In this document: positions 42,491 to 50,844 of the stretch, one piece after another
Numbering within the stretch: the first letter of the stretch is position 1
Layout: every line of letters begins with the position of its first letter
Assembly (NCBI GenBank): GCA_029987115.1
Contig: DALTWK010000013.1
Coordinates: forward strand, 1 to 53,280
Direction of reading: 5' to 3'
Length of the DNA stretch: 53,280 nucleotides
Source: Methanocorpusculum sp.
GTDB taxonomy: Archaea > Halobacteriota > Methanomicrobia > Methanomicrobiales > Methanocorpusculaceae
Notes under the pieces: model-generated
Database searches by the model: none
Seen by the model: only the letters and a program-made list of their open reading frames with translations
What the model was told of the DNA's origin: nothing
Made by a program: the position numbers and the translations under genes

Positions 42491-43080
42491 TGAAAGCAGG
42501 TGTGCTCTACAGTGGGGGAAAAGACAGCAGTTTAGCTGCAGTACTTCTTTCCCGAGATTATGAAGTAGAGTTGCTGACCTTCGTTTTCGATGAACACCAT
42601 GCAGTCCCATCCATTGAAGCGGCGGCAAAGGAGCTTGGTTTTCCCTGGAAGAAACTAACCTTTGCGTCAGGTTTCCTTGATGAGGTTGTAAATATGATTG
42701 TCCGTGACGGACATCCCGCAAACGCCATCAATGAAATTCACCGACGGTCTCTCTCTGCTGCAGCAGAGAAATATGAGGTGGTCGCCGATGGAACACGGCG
42801 TGATGATCGGGTTCCCATGAGAACAACTGCCGAAGTGCAGAGCCTTGAGATGAAGTCGGGTGTGAGTTATGTCCGCCCTCTTCTTGGCATCGGAAAAACA
42901 GAAATCATGCGTCTCGCAAATCGGTTCTTTGAAGTCGCCTACGGCGAAACGGGGACGATTGCAAATGGAGACTATGAAAGTGAAATCAGAACTGAACTGG
43001 CCCGGCGTGGAATCGACTTTAAGCCGCTCTTCCCGGTTAATCATGAACAGTCTCTGGTATTAAAGAAAAAAGAATGGTGA
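42490..43080 (+). CDS. PP-loop ATPase, possible tRNA-thiolation or amidation enzyme
   Basis: 196 residues of the adenine nucleotide alpha hydrolase-like superfamily. The pyrophosphatase loop YSGGKDSS lies at 8-15. ADGTRRDDRVP and PLLGIGKTEIM are also typical of PP-loop sulfur or amido transfer enzymes. The substrate is not known to me. It sits between PDCD5 and L39e in the translation operon, with a one-base overlap upstream, so an RNA-linked role is likely. Confidence 0.82.
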   Translation: MKAGVLYSGGKDSSLAAVLLSRDYEVELLTFVFDEHHAVPSIEAAAKELGFPWKKLTFASGFLDEVVNMIVRDGHPANAINEIHRRSLSAAAEKYEVVADGTRRDDRVPMRTTAEVQSLEMKSGVSYVRPLLGIGKTEIMRLANRFFEVAYGETGTIANGDYESEIRTELARRGIDFKPLFPVNHEQSLVLKKKEW

Positions 43081-43087
43081 ATAAACC

Positions 43088-43240
43088 ATGAGCAAACTTA
43101 CCAAAAGCCGCAAAATTCGTTTTGCAAAGGCAACCCAGCAGAACCGCAGAGTTCCATCTTGGGTCATGATCAAGACAAAGCGTAACGTTGTGTCTCACCC
43201 GAAGAGACGCAGCTGGAGACGCAGCACGCTGAAGGTGTAA
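43088..43240 (+). CDS. rpl39e: Large-subunit ribosomal protein L39e
   Basis: 50 residues, very basic. MSKLTKSRKIRFAKATQQNR and the RRSWRRSTLKV end are diagnostic of L39e, which lines the exit tunnel. ATG 43088 lies seven bases after the preceding stop. rpl31e begins four bases after its stop. Confidence 0.97.
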   Translation: MSKLTKSRKIRFAKATQQNRRVPSWVMIKTKRNVVSHPKRRSWRRSTLKV

Positions 43241-43244
43241 GAAA

Positions 43245-43508
43245 ATGGTAGAAGTACAGAAAGAACAGATCTACATTATCCCGCTTCGCGACGTCAAGCG
43301 CGTTCCGTGCTACAAGCGTGCAAACGCAGCAATCAAAGATATCCGTGGATTCCTCGCACACCACTTAAAGAGCGAGGATGTTAAGCTCGACAAATCCATC
43401 AATGAGGCAGTTTGGGCACGCGGATCTCAGAAACCGCCAAGACGCATCCGTGTTCGTGCAATGAAGTTCGAAGACGGTCAGGTTCAGGCAGAACTTGCTG
43501 AGGAGTAA
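43245..43508 (+). CDS. rpl31e: Large-subunit ribosomal protein L31e
   Basis: 87 residues. Family pattern IIPLRDVKRVPCYKRANAAIK, with VWARGSQKPPRRIRVRAMKF at the centre. It rims the exit tunnel. The stop codon abuts the eIF6 start with no gap. Confidence 0.96.
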   Translation: MVEVQKEQIYIIPLRDVKRVPCYKRANAAIKDIRGFLAHHLKSEDVKLDKSINEAVWARGSQKPPRRIRVRAMKFEDGQVQAELAEE

Positions 43509-44177
43509 ATGGATCCTACCCTGTCGCTGAATGGAGACCCGAACATCGGGGTGTTTGCACGCGCCTTTGACGAGGTTGCATTCGTTCCGATTGATTGTCC
43601 GGAGGAGTTCAAAACAAAGATAGCTGAGCGTCTCGATGTTGACGTTGTTGAAACGTTCATCCAGGGGTCCTCGGTTATCGGTCTTCTGCTAACGGGCAAC
43701 TCGAACGGATTCGTAGTATCCGGTCTTATTCAGGATTCAGAACTTGACCTCTTGCAGGAATACAATGATGTTCTGTTGCTAGGTGAAGAAATGAATGCTG
43801 CAGGGAATGTGATTCTGGCCAATGATTCATTCGCACTTGTGCACCCGGACATGTCGTCTGAGATGCGCAGAATCGTCGGTGAGTTCCTGAAGGTTCCGAC
43901 TATTCCGATTTCTTTTGCAGGTGTCGGTACTGTCGGTATGACCTGTGCAATCAGCAACAATGGTATCCTTCTTCCGGCAAAGAGTTCCCCAGAAGAGATT
44001 GCAAATCTGGAATCTCAGATTCCTGTTGCAGATTTCCCAGTGGGAACTGGCTCGGTAAACATGGGTTCCAATCTAATTGGAGCAGGCATGATTATCAACA
44101 ACAAAGGATACCTTGCAGGAAACACGACCAGTGGTTTCGAACTTGGTCGAATTGAAGATGTATTTGGATTTGAGTGA
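43509..44177 (+). CDS. eif6: Translation initiation factor 6
   Basis: 222 residues. aIF6 binds the 50S subunit and blocks joining to 30S. It has the five-fold pseudo-symmetric repeat pattern, e.g. GDPNIGVFARAFDE, GSSVIGLLLTGNSNGFVV, GVGTVGMTCAISNNG and TGSVNMGSNLIGAGMI. Starts directly after the L31e stop and precedes L18a, the usual archaeal order. Confidence 0.97.
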   Translation: MDPTLSLNGDPNIGVFARAFDEVAFVPIDCPEEFKTKIAERLDVDVVETFIQGSSVIGLLLTGNSNGFVVSGLIQDSELDLLQEYNDVLLLGEEMNAAGNVILANDSFALVHPDMSSEMRRIVGEFLKVPTIPISFAGVGTVGMTCAISNNGILLPAKSSPEEIANLESQIPVADFPVGTGSVNMGSNLIGAGMIINNKGYLAGNTTSGFELGRIEDVFGFE

Positions 44178-44189
44178 GGTGAAATAACA

Positions 44190-44375
44190 ATGCCGAAATT
44201 CGAAGTTAAGGGCCTGTTCCGTAATGATGGAGAGATGAAGCCCTTCACAAAAGTAGTCGAAGCACCTTCCGCAAAACTTGCAGGTGAGTTCACACTCGCA
44301 ACTATCGGAAGCAAGCACAGACTGGAACGCAAGTATATTGCAATCGAGTCCGTACAGGGTATCGATGGCAACTAA
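44190..44375 (+). CDS. rpl18a: Large-subunit ribosomal protein L18a (LX)
   Basis: 61 residues. MPKFEVKGLFRNDGEMKPFTK is typical of archaeal LX, the short form of eukaryotic L18a/L20. A GAGGTGA ribosome-binding site lies upstream. The 3' end overlaps the prefoldin gene by 11 bases. Confidence 0.95.
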   Translation: MPKFEVKGLFRNDGEMKPFTKVVEAPSAKLAGEFTLATIGSKHRLERKYIAIESVQGIDGN

Positions 44376-44811
44376 TACCAATCAAATGTCCCTGGAGCAG
44401 GAAGTTCAGTCCCTCCAGGCATACGCAACTGAATATTCCGAGCAGTATACCATGCTCGCGGAACAGTTGAAATTTATCGAGACTGCAAAGGGTGAAGCAT
44501 TCACTTCTATTGCAACTCTCGAATCTCTGGGCGCAACTGAAGGTGAGGTTACTGCGCTTCTTCCATTAGGTGGAGGAGTGTCTGTACCAGCAACACTTCA
44601 GGATGCACACAAGATGCTTGTCACAATCGGCGCCGGTGTAACCGTTGAAAAAACTGTTGAGGAAGCAGTAACTTATCTCCGCGACAGAATTACTGAGATG
44701 GACGCCTCGGCAAAGAGACTCTCTGAGAACATGACCAAGCTTCAGGGACAGATGCAGGCAGTTGACGCACGCATGCAGGAAATTTATGCATCCGTGCAGA
44801 AACGCCAGTAA
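44365..44811 (+). CDS. pfdA: Prefoldin alpha subunit
   Basis: 148 residues. Two long coiled-coil helices (~8-50 and ~100-145) flank a beta-hairpin region (EVTALLPLGGGVSVPATL), the standard alpha prefoldin plan. It holds nascent proteins for the thermosome. ATG 44365 inside the end of rpl18a gives the usual length; the frame is open further upstream but without homology. Last gene of the operon. Confidence 0.95.
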   Translation: MATNTNQMSLEQEVQSLQAYATEYSEQYTMLAEQLKFIETAKGEAFTSIATLESLGATEGEVTALLPLGGGVSVPATLQDAHKMLVTIGAGVTVEKTVEEAVTYLRDRITEMDASAKRLSENMTKLQGQMQAVDARMQEIYASVQKRQ

Positions 44812-44813
44812 TC

Positions 44814-44820
44814 TTTTTTT
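44814..44820 (+). terminator. T7 tract after pfdA
   Basis: Seven T two bases after the pfdA stop, followed by more T-rich sequence. Probable end of the S19e-to-prefoldin transcript. Confidence 0.6.
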
Positions 44821-44900
44821 ATTTTCTTCTTCGAAATTTTGATTGTCGGCGCATTTGCTACTTTGGATTGCTGTTTTGATAATGAATAATTGAAAAGAAG

Positions 44901-44984
44901 CGCCGAGAGGGAGATTTGAACTCCCGAGGTGTTGCCACCAGAGGCTTTCAAGGCCACCGCCTTTCCGGACTAGACTATCTCGGC
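44901..44984 (-). tRNA. tRNA-Ser(UGA)
   Basis: 84 bases on the minus strand. Acceptor GCCGAGA pairs with TCTCGGC, discriminator G. The anticodon loop CTTGAAA gives UGA. The long variable arm GGTG-GCAA-CACC marks a class II tRNA, and the T arm is GGGAG-TTCAAAT-CTCCC. No CCA is encoded. The anticodon stem (GTGGC/GCCTC) has one U-U mismatch at 28-42, which is unusual. A TATAATATG stretch lies upstream at 44997-45005. Confidence 0.93.
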
Positions 44985-45090
44985 CTGATACCGTATCATA
45001 TTATACCTCTCTCTAAAAATAGATTTTGGGACAACACCTCTCCATATATGACACCTTAATCTACTCTTCCATCCAATAGTTACAGTAATA

Positions 45091-45438
45091 ATGACTGATG
45101 GGATTTCACTCGTATTTGATCCAATTGTTTGTGTCGCTATTTTTGGAGCGGCAGTTATGTCGTTCCTTTGGCTCCGTGATGCACGAATATTTGCACGTAC
45201 TGCCCTCCCGGGATATCGGAAAGCCGCATATCAGGGGGTAATTTATACAGCAATTGCCTGGTTTGGGTGTGCACTCTGCACTCCGCTTTTAACCAATCAG
45301 GCATTCATGTTCATCGGTATCGGTGCAGTTCTTCTTGCACTCTACCTCCATTCAAGAGTCAAAAAGGAAGATGTCTGGACCGGAAGTGAAACAGCAATGC
45401 AGAGATTTTTAGGATCTGCTCCCAGGAGAAAACCATGA
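45091..45438 (+). CDS. Small membrane protein upstream of hisS
   Basis: 115 residues, not recognised. Three hydrophobic segments are clear (IVCVAIFGAAVMSFLWL; VIYTAIAWFGCALC; AFMFIGIGAVLLALYL). A basic linker RDARIFARTALPGYRK lies between the first two, and the tail is basic. The stop overlaps the hisS start by four bases (ATGA), so the two are likely cotranslated. Confidence 0.75.
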   Translation: MTDGISLVFDPIVCVAIFGAAVMSFLWLRDARIFARTALPGYRKAAYQGVIYTAIAWFGCALCTPLLTNQAFMFIGIGAVLLALYLHSRVKKEDVWTGSETAMQRFLGSAPRRKP

Positions 45439-46670
45439 TACAGAAGCCACGCGGAACACGGGATTTCTTACCAGATGAAATGGCACAGCGCCGTGAACTG
45501 GAACAGAAAATGCGCAAGGTCGCAGCATCATTCGGATATGGAGAAGTTGCGACCCCGATGTTTGAAGAACAGGAACTCTTTGTCTTAAAGTCAGGAGAGG
45601 GTATCCTTGGAGAAATGTATACTTTCGAAGATAAGGGCGGGAGAAAGATTGCTCTTCGTCCGGAACTGACGGCACCGACCATTCGTGCCTATGTAAACGA
45701 AGCGCAGGTTGCACCGAAACCGCTCCGCTGGTTCTACTTTGAAGAGTGTTTCCGATACGAACGCCCGCAGAAAGGACGCTATCGTCAGTTCTGGCAGTTT
45801 GGTTGTGAACTTATCGGCGCAGATACGCCTGAGGCAGATGCTGAAATTGTTGCCGTTGCCTACAATATCCTCAAAAGCACCGGCGTCCGTTTTGTTGTCA
45901 AGGTGGGTCACCTTGCACCGATGAAACATCTCCTGGCAAACTTTGATACTTTTGAGCAGAGAAAAGTCATGGCTGCTCTCGATAAACGCGATGAAGAAAT
46001 CCTGAAGAATACGCTTTCTGAACTTGGAAAACCGGAACTCTTCGAACCGCTCATGGGACTAACTAAAGCCGAGTCCCTTGATGATGTCTTCAAGATTACT
46101 GGAGATATTCCGGAAAAGGAACGCATCATTGCAACTTTTAACTATCTCAAGGCGCTAGAAGTCCCAGTCATCTTAAACTTTGGTATTGCTCGTGGTCTCG
46201 ACTACTACACCGGGATGGTTTTCGAAGGATTTGCAGACAATCTTGGTGCCGAGAATCAGATTTTAGGAGGAGGTGTCTACCGTCTTGCCCATCTCTTCGG
46301 AGGAAAAGACACTCCGTGTTGCGGATTCGGTATCGGTTTTGACAGAGTTGCAGTATCCATCGGTGAGTTCAAACCACAGAAAGGCGTCAACGTTGCTGTT
46401 GTCTGCACAAAGGAAAGCAGAGAGGCAGCATACAAAGGTGCAAAGGCATTCCGAGATGCAGGCATTCCTGCAGTAATGGATGTTCTCGACCGTGGGTTCG
46501 GCGCACAGCTTTCGTCCGCTATCAAAGCGGAGGCGACCCACGCGCTTGTCATCGGTACAAAGGAAGCGGAGAAAGGAACAGTCATGCTTAAGAATCTGGC
46601 AACTGCAGAACAAAAGGAACTGACGCTTTCAGAAGCTATCAATGAGGTACTGAATGGTATTAGCAGATGA
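45435..46670 (+). CDS. hisS: Histidyl-tRNA synthetase
   Basis: 411-residue class II synthetase. Motif 1 is near QKPRGTRDFLPDEM, motif 2 is FEECFRYERPQKGRYRQFWQF, the His A box is RGLDYYTGMVFE and motif 3 is GFGIGFDRV. The C-terminal anticodon-binding domain is from ~320 (KGVNVAVVCTKES). Overlaps top6B by 17 bases. Confidence 0.97.
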   Translation: MIQKPRGTRDFLPDEMAQRRELEQKMRKVAASFGYGEVATPMFEEQELFVLKSGEGILGEMYTFEDKGGRKIALRPELTAPTIRAYVNEAQVAPKPLRWFYFEECFRYERPQKGRYRQFWQFGCELIGADTPEADAEIVAVAYNILKSTGVRFVVKVGHLAPMKHLLANFDTFEQRKVMAALDKRDEEILKNTLSELGKPELFEPLMGLTKAESLDDVFKITGDIPEKERIIATFNYLKALEVPVILNFGIARGLDYYTGMVFEGFADNLGAENQILGGGVYRLAHLFGGKDTPCCGFGIGFDRVAVSIGEFKPQKGVNVAVVCTKESREAAYKGAKAFRDAGIPAVMDVLDRGFGAQLSSAIKAEATHALVIGTKEAEKGTVMLKNLATAEQKELTLSEAINEVLNGISR

Positions 46671-48456
46671 ACTAGCAAAAAATCAGAGAAGTATCAGTGT
46701 AGCCGAGTTCTTTGAAAAGAACAAGCATATGCTGGGTTTCGACTCTCCAACTCGTGGAATTATCACCACCGTCAAGGAAGCAATTGACAACTCACTTGAT
46801 GCCTGCGAGGAAGCACAGGTTCTCCCAGACATTTTAGTATCCGTTCGCAGAATTAAGGAGGATATCTTCCGTGTCGTTGTTGAAGATAACGGCCCGGGAA
46901 TCATTCCCGAGAAGATGCCATCGGTATATGCAAAACTGCTCTACGGGTCTCGGTTCCATCAGGTTCGTCAGACGCGCGGTCAGCAGGGTATCGGCATTTC
47001 CGCAGCGGTTCTTTATGCCCAACTGACAACTGGAAAACCGACAACAGTTATCTCCAGAACCGATGCCACGAGAAAGGCGCACAAGATGGCTATCTCCATC
47101 AAAACGGAAACCAATGAACCGGAGGTCATCTCTCACGAAGAAGTTGACTGGATTCTTCCGCACGGAACCCGTGTTGAATTGGAATTCAAGAGTAACATTG
47201 CCGCAAAGAAGAAACTTCTGGAATATCTGAAGTATACGTCTATTGTCAATCCACATGCAAAGTTCCGGGTAGAACTCGATGATGAAGCATTTGTCTTTGA
47301 CCGTGTTTCTGCAGAAGTCCCGCCATGTCCAGTTGCCATTAAGCCACATCCATACGGTATCGAGCTTGGTGTTCTGAAACGTATGACCGCGGCTTCCGAA
47401 CTTCCGCTCAAAGAATTCCTGACGGAGAGTTTCTCCAAGGTTGGACCAAAGACCGCAACGGAAATCTGTTCAAATGCACAGCTTGCCGAAGACCTGAAAG
47501 CATCGAAGATTACTCTTGAAAAACTCTCTGACCTGCTGAATGCAATGCAGACTACAAAGATTCCTGCTCCAACCGCATCTCAGTGTTTATCTCCTATTAC
47601 TGAAGACCTGATTGTCAAAGGAATGGAAAAGGAGTTTGAACTTGATTTCATCAAAGCGCGGACTAGGCCAGGAAATGTCTATGGTGGTCATTCTTTCATT
47701 GTTGAAGCGGCAATCGGGTATGGGGGAAAACTCGAATCGGAAGGACAGGCAACACTGCTCAGATTTGCAAACCGTGTTCCACTTCTGTACCAGCAGGGAG
47801 CATGTGCTATTACCAATGCAATTCAGAGTGTTAACTGGAAGACTTACGGTCTTTCCCAACAGGGGCTGCCAGTTGGTCCGATTCTGATTCTGGTTCACGT
47901 TGCGGCAACCAATGTTCCGTTCACCAGCGAGTCCAAGGATGCGGTTGCATCGGTTCCCGAAGTGGAACGTGAAATTGTTCTTGCACTACAGGAACTCGGT
48001 CGCGATTTGAAGCTATTCCTATCACGCCGTGAAAAGAACAAACTTCAGGATGACCGTGCACGCGCAATCTGTGCAGTCATTCCGTTGATTGCTGAAAAGG
48101 TGGCAGACATTGTTGAACTCCCTGTTCCGGATACATCGCTTATCGAAGGTCGCATAATGCGCCGCGTTGTTCTGAAGAAGAAATGTACCGGTGGAGAAGT
48201 TATGATCCACATCGATAACTACACGACAAAACCGCAGGAGATTACTCTGTACGATATCTCTCAGGACAGCGCTGAAGATGCCACCGTTCCTGTTACGTTT
48301 GTTACCGAACTGGATGGAGAATACACTAAGATTTGGAAATTTACCCTTGAGGCAGGAGAATCGTTCGAAGTCACGTACAAAGGTCAGGGCGGGGGATTGA
48401 TTCAGATGCAGGGTGTTGCAGAAAATCTGAAAGTGGAGGTTGATTTAGATGCCTGA
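46654..48456 (+). CDS. top6B: DNA topoisomerase VI subunit B
   Basis: 600 residues. GHKL ATPase subunit of type IIB topoisomerase. The ATP site is EAIDNSLDACEEA, VEDNGPGII and GQQGIGISAAVLY. The middle H2TH and transducer domains follow, including the conserved switch lysine region (QQGLPVGPILILVHVA). An Ig-like C-terminal domain (~510-600) is present, as in methanogen forms. Overlaps top6A by eight bases. Confidence 0.97.
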   Translation: MVLADELAKNQRSISVAEFFEKNKHMLGFDSPTRGIITTVKEAIDNSLDACEEAQVLPDILVSVRRIKEDIFRVVVEDNGPGIIPEKMPSVYAKLLYGSRFHQVRQTRGQQGIGISAAVLYAQLTTGKPTTVISRTDATRKAHKMAISIKTETNEPEVISHEEVDWILPHGTRVELEFKSNIAAKKKLLEYLKYTSIVNPHAKFRVELDDEAFVFDRVSAEVPPCPVAIKPHPYGIELGVLKRMTAASELPLKEFLTESFSKVGPKTATEICSNAQLAEDLKASKITLEKLSDLLNAMQTTKIPAPTASQCLSPITEDLIVKGMEKEFELDFIKARTRPGNVYGGHSFIVEAAIGYGGKLESEGQATLLRFANRVPLLYQQGACAITNAIQSVNWKTYGLSQQGLPVGPILILVHVAATNVPFTSESKDAVASVPEVEREIVLALQELGRDLKLFLSRREKNKLQDDRARAICAVIPLIAEKVADIVELPVPDTSLIEGRIMRRVVLKKKCTGGEVMIHIDNYTTKPQEITLYDISQDSAEDATVPVTFVTELDGEYTKIWKFTLEAGESFEVTYKGQGGGLIQMQGVAENLKVEVDLDA

Positions 48457-49546
48457 TATGAAAGAGATAGACCTTGCTTCCAAGCAGCGTCTGATGGAGA
48501 TAGCAAAGGTCTGGTATGATCAGTTGGACAGTGGAACTATTCCATCCATTACGCTTCCCACTCGAACAAAACACAATCTCGCTTATGATGATGATGCTGC
48601 AGTCTGGAAATATGGCGATCGTGAATCCACTCGTGATGCGGGAACCGCAAAGTCAGCAATTCACATGCTGAAGATGGCATATGTCATCGATTTCATTAAG
48701 ATGCAACTCACGGAAAATCGTTCTTCAACCTTGAGAGAAATGTACTACATCTCGGAAGGGTGGAAGCAGGCGGCATTCCACGCGCAGAATGAAAGTAACT
48801 ATCTAGTTGAAGATTTGGAAATCATCACAAAATTACAGCGCGAACATTTCCACATGAGACCGGAAGAAGATGGTGCATCCATGTTCGGTCCGCTCCGTGT
48901 CCGGGAAAATACCCGTCGCGGTCCGAAGACGATTCACTGTCAGGATGATGTAGGAGAAGCCGGATACAACATTCCGAACAATGTTGAGACGGTTGAACTG
49001 GTTGATCATGATGCTACCTGCGTTATTGCACTTGAAACTGGTGGTATGTTCTCCCGTTTACAGGAAAACGGGTTCGATGAAGAGTACAACACGATTCTCT
49101 TCCACCTGAAAGGTCAGCCGACGCGTGCATCACGCCGTATGCTCAAGCGCATGAATGAAGAACTTGGCCTTCCGATTATTGTCTTCACTGATGGGGATCC
49201 GTGGTCCTACCGTATCTATGCATCAGTTGCCTACGGTTCTATCAAGACGGCACATATGTCTGAGTTCCTTGCAACACCGTCTGCAAAATTCATCGGGGTA
49301 AAACCGTCGGATATTCAGCGCTACAATCTGCCAGCAGACAAACTCTCGGATAAAGATGTGGAAGCACTCAAAGCGGAACTGACCGATCCGCGATTTGACA
49401 ATGAGTTCTGGAAAAAAGAGATTAATCTACAGCTGCAGATGGGACTGAAGTCTGAACAACAGGCATTCGCAAGTCACGGTCTTGACTTCGTAACAAAAGA
49501 ATATCTTCCGGAGATGCTCTCCGAAGTTGGCGTTCTGAAACGCTAA
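48449..49546 (+). CDS. top6A: DNA topoisomerase VI subunit A
   Basis: 365 residues. Spo11-like DNA-cutting subunit. The catalytic tyrosine is in SSTLREMYYISEGW. The Toprim acidic residues are in CVIALETGGMFSRL and the DGDPW motif (FTDGDPWSYRIYAS). It works with Top6B to relax and decatenate DNA. Last gene of the hisS-top6B-top6A group, with a T6 tract (49553-49558) just after the stop. Confidence 0.97.
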   Translation: MPDMKEIDLASKQRLMEIAKVWYDQLDSGTIPSITLPTRTKHNLAYDDDAAVWKYGDRESTRDAGTAKSAIHMLKMAYVIDFIKMQLTENRSSTLREMYYISEGWKQAAFHAQNESNYLVEDLEIITKLQREHFHMRPEEDGASMFGPLRVRENTRRGPKTIHCQDDVGEAGYNIPNNVETVELVDHDATCVIALETGGMFSRLQENGFDEEYNTILFHLKGQPTRASRRMLKRMNEELGLPIIVFTDGDPWSYRIYASVAYGSIKTAHMSEFLATPSAKFIGVKPSDIQRYNLPADKLSDKDVEALKAELTDPRFDNEFWKKEINLQLQMGLKSEQQAFASHGLDFVTKEYLPEMLSEVGVLKR

Positions 49547-49549
49547 AAA

Positions 49550-50842
49550 TTATTTTTTATTGTTGTGGTATTTTTTGGAGCGGTGCCGTCTCCTGGAATT
49601 CGGATTTGCTTTTTTGGGTGTATTTGATTTTCCCGGTTCTGGATCTGGCTGACGTTCCGGTTTACCAACTTTCGGAAATGCGGTTATTTCATTTGCGCAG
49701 TAGTTGAGTACTGTTTCCAGGCGTTCAGCACCAATTGCCGGTTTAATTGTTTCAAGCCAGAGATAGAAACCTACTCGGGACGGTGTTGGGCGTTCGTATT
49801 TGAATCCGCCGGTTGAGGCAGGCACCATCTTTAGATATTCGCGTTTTTTCCGTGGTTTCAGATAGACCACTGGTTCAATTTCAGGGAAATCAACTGCTAC
49901 AATGACCTTCGAGTAATCAGTCATAATCATATCTACAGTGAGTTGAACGGATTTCAGACGGATGCCGTGATTCTGTATGAGTGATTTGATTGCTGATGGA
50001 TACAGTCCGCCGCAGATAACTTTCTTCACCAGAGGTGATACCGATGGATTGTCAAAGAATTGGTTTGCTGTCAGGTCATGTTCTTCGGCAAAGTATAACT
50101 GTGCAAGTGCTTCGTCATGCAGTTTTTTGTAATCAAACGGTGTCGTTTGAAGGTCTTCAGCTTTAACCAGTTTAGGATGGTTTTCCTGCTGGGTTGGTAG
50201 ATTCATGATGCGCAGGTTCATCAGACAGTTCTTCATACTTTCACAGCTGTTCGTGCAGATGAAGGCATTGTCAGGATCTGCTTTCAGACGGCGGACTGTT
50301 TGAGTGTTCGAGATGTCAACTGATGAGAAGAGAATAAATCCGACATGTTCCTGGCTGAAAAGATAACCGAAGAGTTTTTTCTTGTAAATGATTTCTTCTT
50401 CAAGTTCTTTCAGGTCAGATGGCGAGGTAACAATTTCACAGAAGACAACTTTGTCATTATTGTCGAAGAGAAGGAGATCAACTTCAGCAAGGTCTTGGCC
50501 ATTTCCGCGGACTCTGATGTCTCCTTTGTCCGCGGAATATATCCCATTAAGACCAAGCTGATTCTTGATTTTCTTATGTTTGACATCGGCTCCTTTTCGG
50601 ACAATCTTTTTGATAGTTTTTGTTTCGGATGCCGAGCGTAGTAGTTGCTCGTAGATGAGATATTCAAACCAATACCCTTCTGCAGTTCGCATCAGCATAA
50701 TGTCTTCTGAGAAAAGTGATTTACGATCGGCAGGGCGCATATGTCTGAGGGCACGCAATGCTACTGATCGCTCCGGTTTGTAATTGTTGAATTGTCGGGA
50801 AATCCATTCCAGCATGGATTCTTTCTTCGGGGAGTTGTTCAT
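49550..50842 (-). CDS. PD-(D/E)XK nuclease-like protein lacking the motif lysine
   Basis: 430 residues, function not known. The N-terminal half looks like a restriction-type nuclease fold: helix EGYWFEYLIYEQLL with E60, strand with E120-V-D122 (LAEVDLLLFD), then strand FCEIVTS with E136 where E-x-K is expected, but Val138 replaces the lysine. A helix after it has K154-K156. The pattern recalls the nuclease domain of Card1/DUF1887 proteins. The C-terminal half is unassigned and ends in a Lys/Arg/Asn-rich tail. Three bases from the Trm-G10 gene, so probably cotranscribed. Inactive or migrated-lysine enzyme are both possible. Confidence 0.6.
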   Translation of the reverse strand: MNNSPKKESMLEWISRQFNNYKPERSVALRALRHMRPADRKSLFSEDIMLMRTAEGYWFEYLIYEQLLRSASETKTIKKIVRKGADVKHKKIKNQLGLNGIYSADKGDIRVRGNGQDLAEVDLLLFDNNDKVVFCEIVTSPSDLKELEEEIIYKKKLFGYLFSQEHVGFILFSSVDISNTQTVRRLKADPDNAFICTNSCESMKNCLMNLRIMNLPTQQENHPKLVKAEDLQTTPFDYKKLHDEALAQLYFAEEHDLTANQFFDNPSVSPLVKKVICGGLYPSAIKSLIQNHGIRLKSVQLTVDMIMTDYSKVIVAVDFPEIEPVVYLKPRKKREYLKMVPASTGGFKYERPTPSRVGFYLWLETIKPAIGAERLETVLNYCANEITAFPKVGKPERQPDPEPGKSNTPKKANPNSRRRHRSKKYHNNKK

Positions 50843-50844
50843 AT

